NCBI GenBank assembly: GCA_024642445.1
Contig: JAHEBG010000001.1
Location: forward strand, 1 to 17,164
DNA length: 17,164 nt
Source: Gammaproteobacteria bacterium
GTDB lineage: Bacteria; Pseudomonadota; Gammaproteobacteria; Xanthomonadales; Xanthomonadaceae
Direction of reading: 5' to 3'
The notes beneath the pieces were generated by a model that saw only the letters and a list, made by a program, of their open reading frames with translations, searched no databases and had not been told where the DNA came from. This document shows, one piece after another, positions 1 to 8,376 of the stretch. How positions within the stretch are numbered: position 1 is the first letter of the stretch; every line of letters begins with the position of its first letter. The translations under genes and the position numbers were made by a program.

Positions 1-1697
1 ATTTTATCCGGATGGATTTTCAGGGTCAGCAGACGTGGTGCGAATTCAGACATTTCATCGCGTGGCGCCGAAAGTACTTTCGCCATTTCGCCGAGGATAT
101 GCAGACGGCCTTGCTTGGCTTGATCCAGCGCGATGCGCATGATTTCTTCGGTGATGCCTTCGATTTTGATATCCATCTGAAGCGCGGAAATGCCCTGCTC
201 GGAACCGGCCACTTTGAAATCCATGTCGCCCAGATGATCTTCGTCACCCAGGATGTCGGACAGCACTACGAAATCGCCGCCTTCCTTGACCAGACCCATG
301 GCGATACCGGCCACCGGTGCTTTCAGGGGAATACCGGCATCCATCATCGCCAGCGACGATCCGCAGACCGAAGCCATCGAGGAGGAACCGTTCGATTCGG
401 TGATTTCAGACACGCAACGGATGGTGTACGGGAATTCTTCCATGTTCGGCATCACGGCTTGAACGCCACGCTTTGCCAGACGGCCATGGCCGATTTCACG
501 ACGCTTCGGACCCATCATACGGCCTGCTTCACCCACCGAATATGGAGGGAAGTTGTAATGGAACATGAAGTTGTCTTTGTACTCGCCGGATACGGCGTCG
601 ATGATCTGGCCGTCACGGGCGGTACCGAGCGTTGCGACTACCAGCGCCTGGGTTTCACCGCGGGTGAACAGGGCCGAGCCGTGGGTACGCGGCAACACCG
701 AGGTGCGCACGCTGATCGGACGCACGGTGGTCAAATCGCGGCCGTCGATGCGGATTTTCGAGCTGAGCACGGAACCGCGCATGGTCTGGTATTCAAGCTC
801 GCCGAATTCTTTCGACATTTCGCCACCGGCCCAGCCGTTGGCTTCGGCATCGGCTTTCAGGCTTTCCATCACGTCGGCTTTGATTTTAGAAATGGCATCA
901 CGGCGTTCCAGTTTTTCACGGATCGCGAACGCGGCATCCAGACGATTGCCGACAGCGGCTTTCAATGCGGCGATCATGCCGTCATTCTTGGCAGGTGCCT
1001 GCCAGTTCCACTTGTTCACGCCAACTTCGGCAACCAGCTCGTTGATGGCCTTGATGACGACCTGCAATTGCTGATGGCCGAACATTACGGCGCCGAGCAT
1101 CTGCTGCTCGGAAAGCAACGCGGCTTCGGATTCCACCATCAATACGGCACCGGCGGTACCGGCAACAACCAGTTCCAGCTGCGAGGAGGCCAATTCAGTG
1201 ATGCTCGGATTCAGGATGTATTCGCCGTTGGCGAAACCGACCTTGGCGGCACCGATTGGGCCGTTGAACGGCGCGCCGGACAATGCCAAAGCTGCAGAAG
1301 CACCGATCAGGGCGGGAATATCGCCATCGACTTCGGGATTGAGCGATACCACGGTGGCAATAATCTGGACTTCATGATGAAAACCTTCCGGAAACAACGG
1401 ACGGATAGGACGATCGATCAGACGGGAAATCAAGGTTTCTTTTTCGGTCTGACGGCCTTCACGCTTGAAGAAACCGCCCGGAATACGGCCACCGGCATAG
1501 AATTTTTCCTGATAGTCAACGGTCAGCGGGAAGAAATCCAGCCCTTCGCGTGCCGTTTTGTTCGCAACAGCGGTTACCAGCACAACGGTGCCGTCGACAC
1601 TGACAATGACCGAACCGCTGGCTTGACGAGCGACTTCACCGGTTTCGATGCTGACCTGATGTTTTCCGTACTGAAAGGTTTTCACAATTTTTGCCAC
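1..1697 (-). CDS. pnp: Polyribonucleotide nucleotidyltransferase (PNPase), 5' part; continues past the left edge
   Basis: PNPase degrades RNA 3' to 5' by phosphorolysis, releasing nucleoside diphosphates, and is a core degradosome subunit in gammaproteobacteria. The window holds the first 565 codons of a protein usually near 700 residues. The visible part covers the first RNase PH-like core with FFKR at residues 76-79, the helical linker domain, and the second core with ESNGSSSM (Ser438-440) and [10 protein letters not shown]. In that last motif Asp485 and Asp491 match the catalytic aspartates of the E. coli enzyme. The KH and S1 RNA-binding domains must lie beyond base 1. I chose the GTG start at 1697 because the product begins [15 protein letters not shown], as in the family, and a GAGGA ribosome site lies 7 bases upstream. 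It follows rpsO by 96 bases, with a terminator and a stem-loop between them. Confidence 0.96.
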   Translation of the reverse strand, partial: MAKIVKTFQYGKHQVSIETGEVARQASGSVIVSVDGTVVLVTAVANKTAREGLDFFPLTVDYQEKFYAGGRIPGGFFKREGRQTEKETLISRLIDRPIRPLFPEGFHHEVQIIATVVSLNPEVDGDIPALIGASAALALSGAPFNGPIGAAKVGFANGEYILNPSITELASSQLELVVAGTAGAVLMVESEAALLSEQQMLGAVMFGHQQLQVVIKAINELVAEVGVNKWNWQAPAKNDGMIAALKAAVGNRLDAAFAIREKLERRDAISKIKADVMESLKADAEANGWAGGEMSKEFGELEYQTMRGSVLSSKIRIDGRDLTTVRPISVRTSVLPRTHGSALFTRGETQALVVATLGTARDGQIIDAVSGEYKDNFMFHYNFPPYSVGEAGRMMGPKRREIGHGRLAKRGVQAVMPNMEEFPYTIRCVSEITESNGSSSMASVCGSSLAMMDAGIPLKAPVAGIAMGLVKEGGDFVVLSDILGDEDHLGDMDFKVAGSEQGISALQMDIKIEGITEEIMRIALDQAKQGRLHILGEMAKVLSAPRDEMSEFAPRLLTLKIHPDK

Positions 1698-1722
1698 GTT
1701 TAATTCCTCTTTGTTTTCCGCG

Positions 1723-1743
1723 AGCAGGACCACATGCCCTGCT
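1723..1743 (-). promoter_or_regulatory. Stem-loop in the pnp leader
   Basis: On the minus strand AGCAGGGC (1743-1736) can pair with GTCCTGCT (1730-1723) over 8 bp, including one G-U pair, around a 5-base loop. It ends about 14 bases upstream of the pnp ribosome-binding site. In E. coli the pnp leader folds into a hairpin that RNase III cuts and PNPase then degrades to repress its own synthesis. This element sits in the equivalent place but is much shorter, so a similar role is only a suggestion. Confidence 0.45.
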
Positions 1744-1755
1744 TTGATGTACTGC

Positions 1756-1786
1756 AAATAAAAACGCGGCGCCTAAAGCGCCGCGT
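1756..1786 (-). terminator. Intrinsic terminator/attenuator between rpsO and pnp
   Basis: Read on the minus strand, a perfect 9-bp GC-rich stem, ACGCGGCGC (1786-1778) with GCGCCGCGT (1772-1764), closes a 5-base loop and is followed at once by TTTTTATTT. It begins 7 bases past the rpsO stop codon. Because pnp lies downstream in the same direction, the terminator should set the rpsO to pnp transcript ratio, as the terminator at this place does in E. coli. The opposite strand has no T-run after the stem, so it is one-directional. Confidence 0.9.
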
Positions 1787-1793
1787 CGTATGA

Positions 1794-2054
1794 TTAGCGA
1801 CGTAAGCCCAGACGCTGAATCAATGTCTGGTAACGTTCGCCATCTTTCTTTTTAAGATAGGCCAACAGGCTGCGACGCTGGTTTACCATTTTCAATAAAC
1901 CGCGGCGTGAGTGATGGTCTTTCTTGTGGGTCTTGAAGTGCTCCGACAGATCTTCGATGCGGGCCGTTAACAGGGCCACTTGCACTTCCGGGGAGCCGGT
2001 GTCGGTGGCGCTGCGCTTATGCTCGCCGATGACTTTACTGGTATCAATAGACAT
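1794..2054 (-). CDS. rpsO: 30S ribosomal protein S15
   Basis: S15 is a primary 16S rRNA-binding protein. It binds the three-way junction of helices 20, 21 and 22 and nucleates assembly of the 30S platform. The 86-residue product is near the usual 88-89. It shows the family pattern [14 protein letters not shown], the [19 protein letters not shown] segment and the [12 protein letters not shown] helix. The ATG has only a weak AGAG ribosome site 7 bases upstream, which fits a gene under translational control. The gene has its own promoter in the 140-base gap after truB, and an intrinsic terminator follows it. Confidence 0.98.
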   Translation of the reverse strand: MSIDTSKVIGEHKRSATDTGSPEVQVALLTARIEDLSEHFKTHKKDHHSRRGLLKMVNQRRSLLAYLKKKDGERYQTLIQRLGLRR

Positions 2055-2151
2055 AATTTTTCTCTATGCAGATGCGAATTCCGCAGAAGCGCCAATGCGC
2101 AACCGCCAGAACCGCCGGTTAAGGGAGCCTTGAGGGAAACCCTCAAAGCCC
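2055..2151 (-). promoter_or_regulatory. rpsO leader with a strong hairpin; candidate S15 autoregulatory RNA
   Basis: The leader between the rpsO promoter and start codon is about 95 bases. Its 5' end can form a 12-bp stem, GGGCTTTGAGGG (2151-2140) with CCCTCAAGGCTC (2136-2125), around a TTT loop and with two G-U pairs. No T-run follows, so it is not an intrinsic terminator. Inside the stem a 5'-GG-3' (2129-2128) faces a 5'-CU-3' (2148-2147), a G-U pair followed by a G-C pair. As I recall, this is the motif S15 reads in 16S helix 22. A direct repeat of GGCGGTT (2116-2110 and 2107-2101) and small GCGC and TGCG/CGCA hairpins follow. S15 represses its own mRNA in several bacteria through unrelated leader structures, so a regulatory role is plausible but unproven. 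Confidence 0.5.
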
Positions 2152-2155
2152 GACT

Positions 2156-2184
2156 ATTATACTCGATTCAAGCAGTTATTGCGA
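2156..2184 (-). promoter_or_regulatory. Promoter for rpsO
   Basis: The minus strand has a perfect -10 box TATAAT at 2161-2156 and a weak -35 candidate TCGCAA at 2184-2179 with a 17-base spacer. The -35 starts 10 bases after the truB stop codon. The discriminator AGTCGG is GC-rich. Transcription would begin near 2151-2148, inside or at the foot of the 12-bp leader hairpin. Enteric rpsO genes also have their own promoter here, which supports the call. The -35 match is poor (3 of 6). Confidence 0.65.
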
Positions 2185-2194
2185 GTTGAAGGCA

Positions 2195-3130
2195 TCAATT
2201 AATGGCCGCCCAGCGAAACAGGCGCTGCACTTTCAGCTGGCCATCGGCTTCAAGGTTTGCCAGACCCAAAGGCTGCAGTTGCTCATCACATAGCTGAATA
2301 AGCTCGCAGGCTTCGTTCACCTCCGGCAGGCGGATTTTCTGGCCCATGCCGATACGCCGCGCCTGCTCGGCATTCAATACGCATTTGGGAATCCGGACCA
2401 GGGCATCGGCGATGGGATGCAAAGCCCCCAGCAATGCTTCGTCACCCTGTTCGGCCAATGCCTGCAGATGCTCCAGTGTATGCAGGGGCAAGGCCTGGAA
2501 CGGCTCAACCCAAAGCCGACGCAGACCGATGACATGGGCGCCGCAGCCCAGGCGCTCCCCGATATCGCGCACCAGACTGCGGATGTAGGTACCAGACCCG
2601 CATTCAACCTGCAAGCACAGATATCCAGACTCAGACGGCAACAAATCAATGGCATGGATTTGCACCGGGCGGGCCGGTATTTCAATAGCTTCGCCTCTAC
2701 GTGCTTTGAGGTACAGCGGTTCTCCGCCCTGCTTCAGTGCCGAGTAAATCGGCGGCACCTGTAAGATCTCGCCGATGAATTCCTGCAAGACAGTTTGTAC
2801 CAACTCAGGCGGATACGATTCCACCGTGCGCTCACGAAGCGCGATGCCTTCGGCGTCATCGGTGTCGGTGGTGATGCCGAGCTTGGCTTCAACCGTATAG
2901 GATTTATCATTACCCAACAGCAAGCCGGCGACTTTCGTCGCTTCTCCCAGACAAATGGGCAGAACACCGGTTGCCAAGGGGTCCAATGCGCCGGTATGCC
3001 CGGCTTTTTCCGCTTTGAACAGATTGCGAACTTTTTGCAAGGCCTGATTGGAGCTCAACCCCAAAGGCTTGTCCAACAACAGCAGGCCATCGACTGGACG
3101 GCGCGGGAACCGGAATTGGGTTTTTTTCAT
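2195..3130 (-). CDS. truB: tRNA pseudouridine(55) synthase TruB
   Basis: TruB converts U55 in the T loop of nearly all elongator tRNAs to pseudouridine and also acts as a tRNA folding chaperone. The 311-residue product matches the family length. It has the N-terminal LLLLDKPLGLSSNQAL motif and the catalytic motif GHTGALDPLATGVL, with Asp50 as the nucleophile. The GTYIRSLVRDIGERLG and LRRLWVEPF segments of the catalytic domain follow, then a C-terminal PUA-like/TruB_C region from about residue 250. An AAGGG site lies 9 bases before the ATG. The gene starts 26 bases after the rbfA stop in the usual order rbfA-truB-rpsO, and the rpsO promoter follows directly. Confidence 0.97.
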   Translation of the reverse strand: MKKTQFRFPRRPVDGLLLLDKPLGLSSNQALQKVRNLFKAEKAGHTGALDPLATGVLPICLGEATKVAGLLLGNDKSYTVEAKLGITTDTDDAEGIALRERTVESYPPELVQTVLQEFIGEILQVPPIYSALKQGGEPLYLKARRGEAIEIPARPVQIHAIDLLPSESGYLCLQVECGSGTYIRSLVRDIGERLGCGAHVIGLRRLWVEPFQALPLHTLEHLQALAEQGDEALLGALHPIADALVRIPKCVLNAEQARRIGMGQKIRLPEVNEACELIQLCDEQLQPLGLANLEADGQLKVQRLFRWAAIN

Positions 3131-3156
3131 GTCATGCAGCCCTTGCCCAGAAGGCG

Positions 3157-3510
3157 TTATTCGGGCTTATGGCTTTCGCGCAACAATTGCTCGATACGTT
3201 CGCCTTTATCGACCGAGTCGTCGTAGTGAAAATGCAACTCGGGAACATGCCTCATCTGAACCGCATGCGCAAGCTGATAGCGCATTTCCGGTGCCAGCAC
3301 ATTCAATGCTTTTACCGCTTCAAGCGAGGACTCCGGCAGCAGTGCGGTGACGAATACTTTCGCATGCGCCATATCGCGGCTGAGCTCGACGTCGGACACG
3401 CTCAAGGACGCGATGCCATGCTCTCGCACGGTGGCATGTACGATCTGACCCAGCTCACGGCGGAGCTGGGCAGCAACACGGTCAGTTCGATGGAATGACT
3501 TTTTGGCCAT
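3157..3510 (-). CDS. rbfA: 30S ribosome-binding factor A
   Basis: RbfA is a small KH-type RNA-binding protein that binds the immature 30S subunit and helps 16S rRNA 5'-end processing and late maturation. It is also important for growth in the cold. The 117-residue product has the N-terminal RTDRVAAQLRRELGQIV helix, the SVSDVELSRDMAHAKVFV strand region and the MRHVPELHFHYDDSVDKGERIEQLL C-terminal pattern (split here by its natural segments), all typical of the family. Its ATG overlaps the infB stop by one base (TAATG) and has no clear ribosome site of its own, so it is probably translated by coupling to infB. Confidence 0.96.
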   Translation of the reverse strand: MAKKSFHRTDRVAAQLRRELGQIVHATVREHGIASLSVSDVELSRDMAHAKVFVTALLPESSLEAVKALNVLAPEMRYQLAHAVQMRHVPELHFHYDDSVDKGERIEQLLRESHKPE

Positions 3511-6158
3511 TACAGGGAACGCGCCACTTCAATACGCTCGAAGCACTCGATTTGATCGCCCGGTTGGACGTCGTTGTAGGCTTTCACGGCGATACCGCAT
3601 TCAACGCCACTGCGCACTTCTTCAACCACATCTTTGAAGCGACGCAGGCTTTCCAATTCGCCTTCGAAAACCACCACGCTGTTACGCAACACGCGGATTG
3701 GCTTATTGCGCTTGACCGTACCTTCGATGACCAGCGAACCGGCGACCGCACCGAATTTGGAACTGCGGAAGACATCGCGTACTTCGGCGATGCCGATGAT
3801 TTCTTCGCGGATTTCAACACCGAGAAGTCCGGAAGCCACCTGCTTGACCTGATCAATGACGTCGTAAATGATCGAGAAGTAACGAAGATCGATACCATTG
3901 CTCTCGATCAGCTTGCGGGCAGCGGCATCGGCACGCACGTTGAAGCCAATGACCACGGCTTTGGAAGCCACAGCCAGCGTGGCATCGGATTCGGTAATTC
4001 CGCCGACGCCCGATGAAATGACATTGATCCGGATCTGCTCATTGGACAGGCCGGTAAGCGATTGACGAAGCGCCTCTACGGAACCCTGCACATCGGCTTT
4101 GACCACCAGATTGAGCACCTGTTGATCCTGGCCAACACCCATCTGCGCCATGACGTCTTCCATGCGCGAGCCCGGCTGTTTGACCAAACGCGATTCACGG
4201 TGTTTGATTTCACGCTGCTGCGCCACTTCTTTGGCCAAGCGTTCGTCGGCGACGACAACGAAATCATCACCGGCATCGGGAACGCCGGACAAACCGAGAA
4301 CCTGTACCGGTATCGAGGGGCCGGCACTGTCGGTCTGCTTGCCGTTCTCATCGAACAAGGCGCGCACACGGCCGTATTGCAGACCCATTACCAGGTAATC
4401 GCCTTTCTTCAGCGTGCCTTCCTGCACCAGAACCGTTGCCACCGGGCCTCGGCCTTTGTCCAGCGAGGATTCAATGACAACGCCGCTGGCGCGGGCATCT
4501 ACCGTAGATTTTAATTCCAGCAATTCGGCCTGTATCAGGATGGATTCCAACAGTTGATCGATGCCGTCGCCGGTTTTTGCGGAAACCGGAACGAACTGGA
4601 CATCACCGCCCCACTCTTCTGGTACCACTTCCAATTTAACCAGCCCTTGCTTGATGTTGTCGGGGTTGGCTTCCGGCTTGTCGATTTTATTCATGGCTAC
4701 GATCAACGGCACATTGGCCGAGCGCGCATGGTTTACGGCCTCAATGGTCTGTGGCATCACGCCGTCATCGGCTGCAACCACCAAAACCACGATATCGGTC
4801 AACTTGGCACCGCGTGCACGCATCGATGTAAAGGCAGCGTGGCCAGGGGTGTCAAGGAAACTGATGACGCCGCGCGGGGTATCGACATGATAGGCGCCGA
4901 TATGCTGGGTAATGCCGCCGGCTTCGCCGGTAGCCACTTTGGTACGACGGATGTAATCGAGCAGGGATGTTTTACCGTGATCGACATGGCCCATGATGGT
5001 GACCACCGGCGGACGAACGGTTTTTTCACCTTGCACTTCATCCAGATGTGCGATCAATGCCAATTCGGCATCGTTATCGCTGGCAAGCACGGCTTTGTGG
5101 CCAAGCTCTTCCACCACCAGTACGGCGGTGTCATGGTCGATGACCTGGTTGATGGTGACCATCATGCCCATTTTGAACAGGGCACGGACCACATCGGTGC
5201 CTTTGACTGCCAATTTGTTGGCCAGTTCAGAAACCACAATGGATTCGCCGACCGAGACTTCACGGGTAATCGGTGCGGTGGGCTTGGAAAAGCCGTGCTG
5301 GCCGGTGGCCTTGCGCGATGCCTCCATGGTTTTCTGCCGTGGCTTTTTCTTGCCGGCACTGACACGACGCTCGCGTTCGGCGGCAGTCAAGTGCAACTGA
5401 CCGGCAACCACATGCAATGCAGAATCGTCGTCAATGTCGTTATCGACCATGACGTGCGAACCACGAACGCGGTGCTTGGATTTACCCGGTGCTTTGTCTT
5501 TTACCGCTTTGGCAGGCTCGTGACGGATGGCTTCGGTTTTATGCGGCTTATGGCCGTGCTTCTCATCGCGCTCGCGGCGCGATTCATGGCCCGCGGCATC
5601 GGCATCTTCGGGCAGACCTTTCTTGCCTGCCAGTTCCAACTCTGCGATACGTGCTTTTTCTTCCGCATCCTTGGCAAGACGGTCGGCATCTTGGGCGGCT
5701 TTTTCTGCTTCGATCTGCTCGCGTCGGGCACGGTCCTGCTGGCTCAAGCGGGCCTGTTCTTCGCTGTTGCGTGATTTCGATTCTTCCAGCTTACGAAGGA
5801 TTTCCTCGCGCTCGTCGGAAACCGGCGCATCCACGTCATCGCGTTTTACATAGGTGCGCTTCTGGCGGACTTCAACAGCCACCGTGGTTTTCGCCTTGCC
5901 GCTACCGGCAACCGTGATTTCCTCGGTTTTGCGGCGGTTGATGGTGATCTTCCTTGGCGCGGCAGCTACGGCGTCCGCAGCTTTCTCGGTCTTGCCATGA
6001 GAGCGCCGGAGGAATCCGAGCAATTTGATTTTTTCCGTGCTGCTGACGATTTGATCGGGTCCGGAAAATTCCATGCCGGCGTCGGCAAGCTGTTTCAGCA
6101 GCTTGTCTACCGGCAATCCCACGATTTTTGCCAACGATCCTACGGTTACTTCTGACAT
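3510..6158 (-). CDS. infB: Translation initiation factor IF-2
   Basis: IF2 is the GTPase that brings initiator fMet-tRNA to the 30S P site and promotes subunit joining. The 882-residue product is full length. It has an N-terminal IF2_N domain (about 1-50), the linker segment [12 protein letters not shown] near 100, and a long charged coiled-coil-like linker (about 115-290). A second IF2_N-like region (about 300-360) precedes the G domain, which has GHVDHGKT at 390-397, DTPGH at 436-440 and NKID at 490-493. Beta-barrel domains and the C-terminal fMet-tRNA-binding domain follow. The ATG lies 56 bases after the nusA stop. The nearest ribosome site, AAGGA, is 11 bases away, which is rather far. 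The gene sits beside the initiator tRNA its product handles. Confidence 0.98.
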   Translation of the reverse strand: MSEVTVGSLAKIVGLPVDKLLKQLADAGMEFSGPDQIVSSTEKIKLLGFLRRSHGKTEKAADAVAAAPRKITINRRKTEEITVAGSGKAKTTVAVEVRQKRTYVKRDDVDAPVSDEREEILRKLEESKSRNSEEQARLSQQDRARREQIEAEKAAQDADRLAKDAEEKARIAELELAGKKGLPEDADAAGHESRRERDEKHGHKPHKTEAIRHEPAKAVKDKAPGKSKHRVRGSHVMVDNDIDDDSALHVVAGQLHLTAAERERRVSAGKKKPRQKTMEASRKATGQHGFSKPTAPITREVSVGESIVVSELANKLAVKGTDVVRALFKMGMMVTINQVIDHDTAVLVVEELGHKAVLASDNDAELALIAHLDEVQGEKTVRPPVVTIMGHVDHGKTSLLDYIRRTKVATGEAGGITQHIGAYHVDTPRGVISFLDTPGHAAFTSMRARGAKLTDIVVLVVAADDGVMPQTIEAVNHARSANVPLIVAMNKIDKPEANPDNIKQGLVKLEVVPEEWGGDVQFVPVSAKTGDGIDQLLESILIQAELLELKSTVDARASGVVIESSLDKGRGPVATVLVQEGTLKKGDYLVMGLQYGRVRALFDENGKQTDSAGPSIPVQVLGLSGVPDAGDDFVVVADERLAKEVAQQREIKHRESRLVKQPGSRMEDVMAQMGVGQDQQVLNLVVKADVQGSVEALRQSLTGLSNEQIRINVISSGVGGITESDATLAVASKAVVIGFNVRADAAARKLIESNGIDLRYFSIIYDVIDQVKQVASGLLGVEIREEIIGIAEVRDVFRSSKFGAVAGSLVIEGTVKRNKPIRVLRNSVVVFEGELESLRRFKDVVEEVRSGVECGIAVKAYNDVQPGDQIECFERIEVARSL

Positions 6159-6214
6159 GGAGGTGTCGATCCTTAAATTTTATGATGCAAACAACATTCG
6201 GGTACTGCGCAAAA

Positions 6215-7720
6215 TCAACCGGCTTGTTCCAGACGCGCAATCTCGGCAGCACGCGCGGTAAGGATAAGTGCCGAAGCTTTGTCCATTCCCATATCTTCAA
6301 TATCGGAAATTTCATCTGCCGCCAATTCGGCCAGATCATCGGGCGTTGAAACGCCGCGCGCAGCCAACTCATAGGCGATGCTTTCGCTCATGCCATCCAT
6401 TTCCAGAAGGTCCTGGGTAGGCTTGTGCTCTTCGATTTCCTCTTCCGCGGCCAAGGCATCATTCAGCAATGCATCACGGGCACGGGCGCGCAGCTCTTCC
6501 ACGATATCTTCGTCGAAGCCCTCGACTGCCAGCAATTCGCCGGCAGGCACATAGGCGATCTCTTCCACGGTGCTGAAACCTTCAGCAACAAGGATTCCGG
6601 CAATTTCATCATCGACCTCGAGTTTTTCGACGAAATTGGCGCGAGCCACCGCCTGTTCGGCATCGCTCTTGGCAACCACTTGGTCTTGGGTCATGACATT
6701 CAGCTGCCACCCGGTAAGGCGGCTGGCAAGACGCACGTTCTGGCCGCCTTTACCGATGGCCTGGGCCAGTTTGTCTTCGGCAACGGCGATATCCATGGAA
6801 TGCTTTTCCTCATCAACGATGATGGACTGCACTTCAGCGGGTGCCATGGCATTGATCACGAACTGGGCCGGATTGTCGGACCACAGCACGATATCAACAC
6901 GCTCTCCATTCAATTCGTTGGACACTGCCTGTACACGCGAACCGCGCATACCGATGCAAGCACCGATGGGATCGGTGCGGTGGTCGTGGGCAAGCACGGC
7001 AATTTTGGCACGGTCGCCGGAATCACGGGCTGCACCTTTGATTTCAACCAGACCCTGGCCTACTTCAGGCACTTCCAGCTTGAACAGTTCAATCATGAAT
7101 TCCGGCGCGATACGGGAAATGATCAATTGCGGGCCACGGGTTTCGGCCCGGGTTTCCGCCAAATAACCGCGTACGCGGTCACCCGGGCGCAATACATCAC
7201 GGGGAATCGCCTTATCTTTTGGAATGATGGCTTCTGCGTTGCCGCCCAAATCAACATAGACATTGCCGCGCTCAGCGCGCTTCACAATGCCGTTGACCAG
7301 CTCACCCACGCGGTCCTGCCATTGGTCGAGCACCAGAGCGCGTTCGGCTTCGCGTACACGCTGCACAATGACCTGCTTGGCTGCTTGCGCCGAAATACGG
7401 CCGAATTCGGGATTGTCGATCTGCTCTTCGATGAATTCGCCGATCTGGATATCGGGATTGACCTCAATGGCATCCATCATCCGGGTCATGCGATCGGGCG
7501 ATTCCATCACCACGTCATCGGCAACCACTTCCCAGCGACGGAACGTTTCGTAGCTGCCGTCTTTCGGACTGATGGCAACGCGGATGGTGACATCTTCGTC
7601 GTGGTAACGTTTTTTCGCCGCCGACGCCAACGCCGACTCCATCGCCTCGATGATGACCTTGCGGTCAACGCCTTTCTCGTTGGCGACTGCTTCCATTACC
7701 AATAAAAGTTCTTTACTCAC
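6215..7720 (-). CDS. nusA: Transcription termination/antitermination factor NusA
   Basis: NusA binds RNA polymerase, strengthens pausing and intrinsic termination, and takes part in antitermination on rRNA operons. The 501-residue product shows the N-terminal polymerase-binding domain (about 1-130), an S1 domain from about 135 (VGELVNGIVKRAERGNVYVDLG region), KH1 with IGACIGMRGSRVQ near 255 and KH2 with AIGKGGQNVRLA near 325. Two acidic helix-hairpin-helix repeats (about 365-425 and 440-495) follow, as in gammaproteobacteria. The start is GTG: the product then begins MSKELLLVMEAVANEKGV, as in the family, and GGAG lies 7 bases upstream. It follows rimP by 45 bases and precedes infB. NusA could act on the two intrinsic terminators in this same operon. 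Confidence 0.98.
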   Translation of the reverse strand: MSKELLLVMEAVANEKGVDRKVIIEAMESALASAAKKRYHDEDVTIRVAISPKDGSYETFRRWEVVADDVVMESPDRMTRMMDAIEVNPDIQIGEFIEEQIDNPEFGRISAQAAKQVIVQRVREAERALVLDQWQDRVGELVNGIVKRAERGNVYVDLGGNAEAIIPKDKAIPRDVLRPGDRVRGYLAETRAETRGPQLIISRIAPEFMIELFKLEVPEVGQGLVEIKGAARDSGDRAKIAVLAHDHRTDPIGACIGMRGSRVQAVSNELNGERVDIVLWSDNPAQFVINAMAPAEVQSIIVDEEKHSMDIAVAEDKLAQAIGKGGQNVRLASRLTGWQLNVMTQDQVVAKSDAEQAVARANFVEKLEVDDEIAGILVAEGFSTVEEIAYVPAGELLAVEGFDEDIVEELRARARDALLNDALAAEEEIEEHKPTQDLLEMDGMSESIAYELAARGVSTPDDLAELAADEISDIEDMGMDKASALILTARAAEIARLEQAG

Positions 7721-7738
7721 GTTGCAACTCCGTTTCCG

Positions 7739-7751
7739 TCGGCTCAGCCGA
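7739..7751 (-). other. Small hairpin in the rimP-nusA gap
   Basis: TCGGC-TGA-GCCGA forms a 5-bp stem with a 3-base loop between the rimP stop and the nusA ribosome site. No T-run follows, so it is not a terminator. It may be a processing or stability element, or chance. Confidence 0.25.
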
Positions 7752-7765
7752 TTATGATGATGTAA

Positions 7766-8293
7766 TTACTGTTTGTCGGCCACCGGCTTCCGGCGACCCC
7801 CTTTAGGTTCTGCTACCAATCCCAACGCAACCAAATCAGGTACCAGGCGCGCTTTATCGATATTGCTCATAGCCACATTGAATTCCCGGCCATCGACATC
7901 CAGCAATACTGAATTTTCAGCAACCGAGACTACCTTTCCCTGCAGCCGGCGACGGCCATCCTGAGGCAGGCTCAGAGCGACCTTTACCTGCTCACCAATC
8001 TGCTTGGCGAAATGCGCCAAAGTAAACAACGGCCGATCGATGCCCGGCGAGGACACTTCCAACGTGTATTGCGATGCTATCGGATCATTGACATCCAGGT
8101 TTGCGGAAACCTCGCGACTTACCGCTTCGCAATCCTCAATCCCCACCAAACGCCCTGGGGCATCGATGTACAAGCGCAACAAGGCACTGCCGGCGCTGGG
8201 TGAAAACTCAATACCCAACAGTTCCAGACCCAATCCGGCAACCGTTGGTTCCAACAATTCTTTCAATTCCAATGCTTTACCGGTCATCGCCAT
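7766..8293 (-). CDS. rimP: Ribosome maturation factor RimP
   Basis: RimP binds free 30S subunits and is needed for efficient 30S maturation. The product is 175 residues: an N-terminal alpha/beta domain with LEPTVAGLGLELLGIEF and LRLYIDAPG, the central SREVSANLDVNDPI and YTLEVSSPGIDRPLFT signature, and a C-terminal SH3-like barrel ending at VPDLVALGL. A longer frame runs up to 8380, but it would be translated across an intrinsic terminator and lacks family similarity there. The ATG at 8293 has a strong AAGGAG site 7 bases upstream. A second in-frame ATG two codons later is possible. It is the first protein gene after the initiator tRNA, the standard gammaproteobacterial arrangement. Confidence 0.95.
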   Translation of the reverse strand: MAMTGKALELKELLEPTVAGLGLELLGIEFSPSAGSALLRLYIDAPGRLVGIEDCEAVSREVSANLDVNDPIASQYTLEVSSPGIDRPLFTLAHFAKQIGEQVKVALSLPQDGRRRLQGKVVSVAENSVLLDVDGREFNVAMSNIDKARLVPDLVALGLVAEPKGGRRKPVADKQ

Positions 8294-8329
8294 TTGCCAT
8301 CTCCTTACGCGCCACGGTATTTCGCTAAC

Positions 8330-8353
8330 AAAAAAGGGCCGATTGGCCCTTTT
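8330..8353 (-). terminator. Intrinsic terminator/attenuator between tRNA-fMet and rimP
   Basis: The minus strand reads AAAAGGGCC (8353-8345), a 4-base loop AATC, GGCCCTTTT (8340-8332) and two further T residues. This is a 9-bp stem with a six-T tail. It lies 83 bases past the tRNA 3' end and 36 bases before the rimP start. No good promoter follows it, so expression of rimP-nusA-infB must depend on read-through. The A-rich flank makes it weakly two-sided, but the longer T-run is on the minus strand. Confidence 0.85.
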
Positions 8354-8376
8354 CCGGTACTTCCTAGATCCGGCGC

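Noticed and set aside
12..1703. A 563-codon plus-strand open frame opposite pnp
   Set aside because: It mirrors the pnp codons on the other strand, has a composition rich in His, Phe, Gly and Arg unlike any family I know, and lacks a clear ribosome site. pnp itself is unmistakable here.
1698..1760. A separate pnp promoter after the rpsO terminator
   Set aside because: A TTGCAG resembles a -35 box, but the sequence 17 bases on (TGTGGT) is a poor -10. A pnp promoter could still exist, but I cannot support one.
4554..5774. A 406-codon plus-strand open frame opposite infB
   Set aside because: Antisense shadow of the IF2 G domain and linker; no recognisable domain or start signal.
6425..7705. 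A 426-codon plus-strand open frame opposite nusA
   Set aside because: Antisense shadow caused by biased codon use in nusA; the product resembles no family and has no promoter or ribosome site that I can see.
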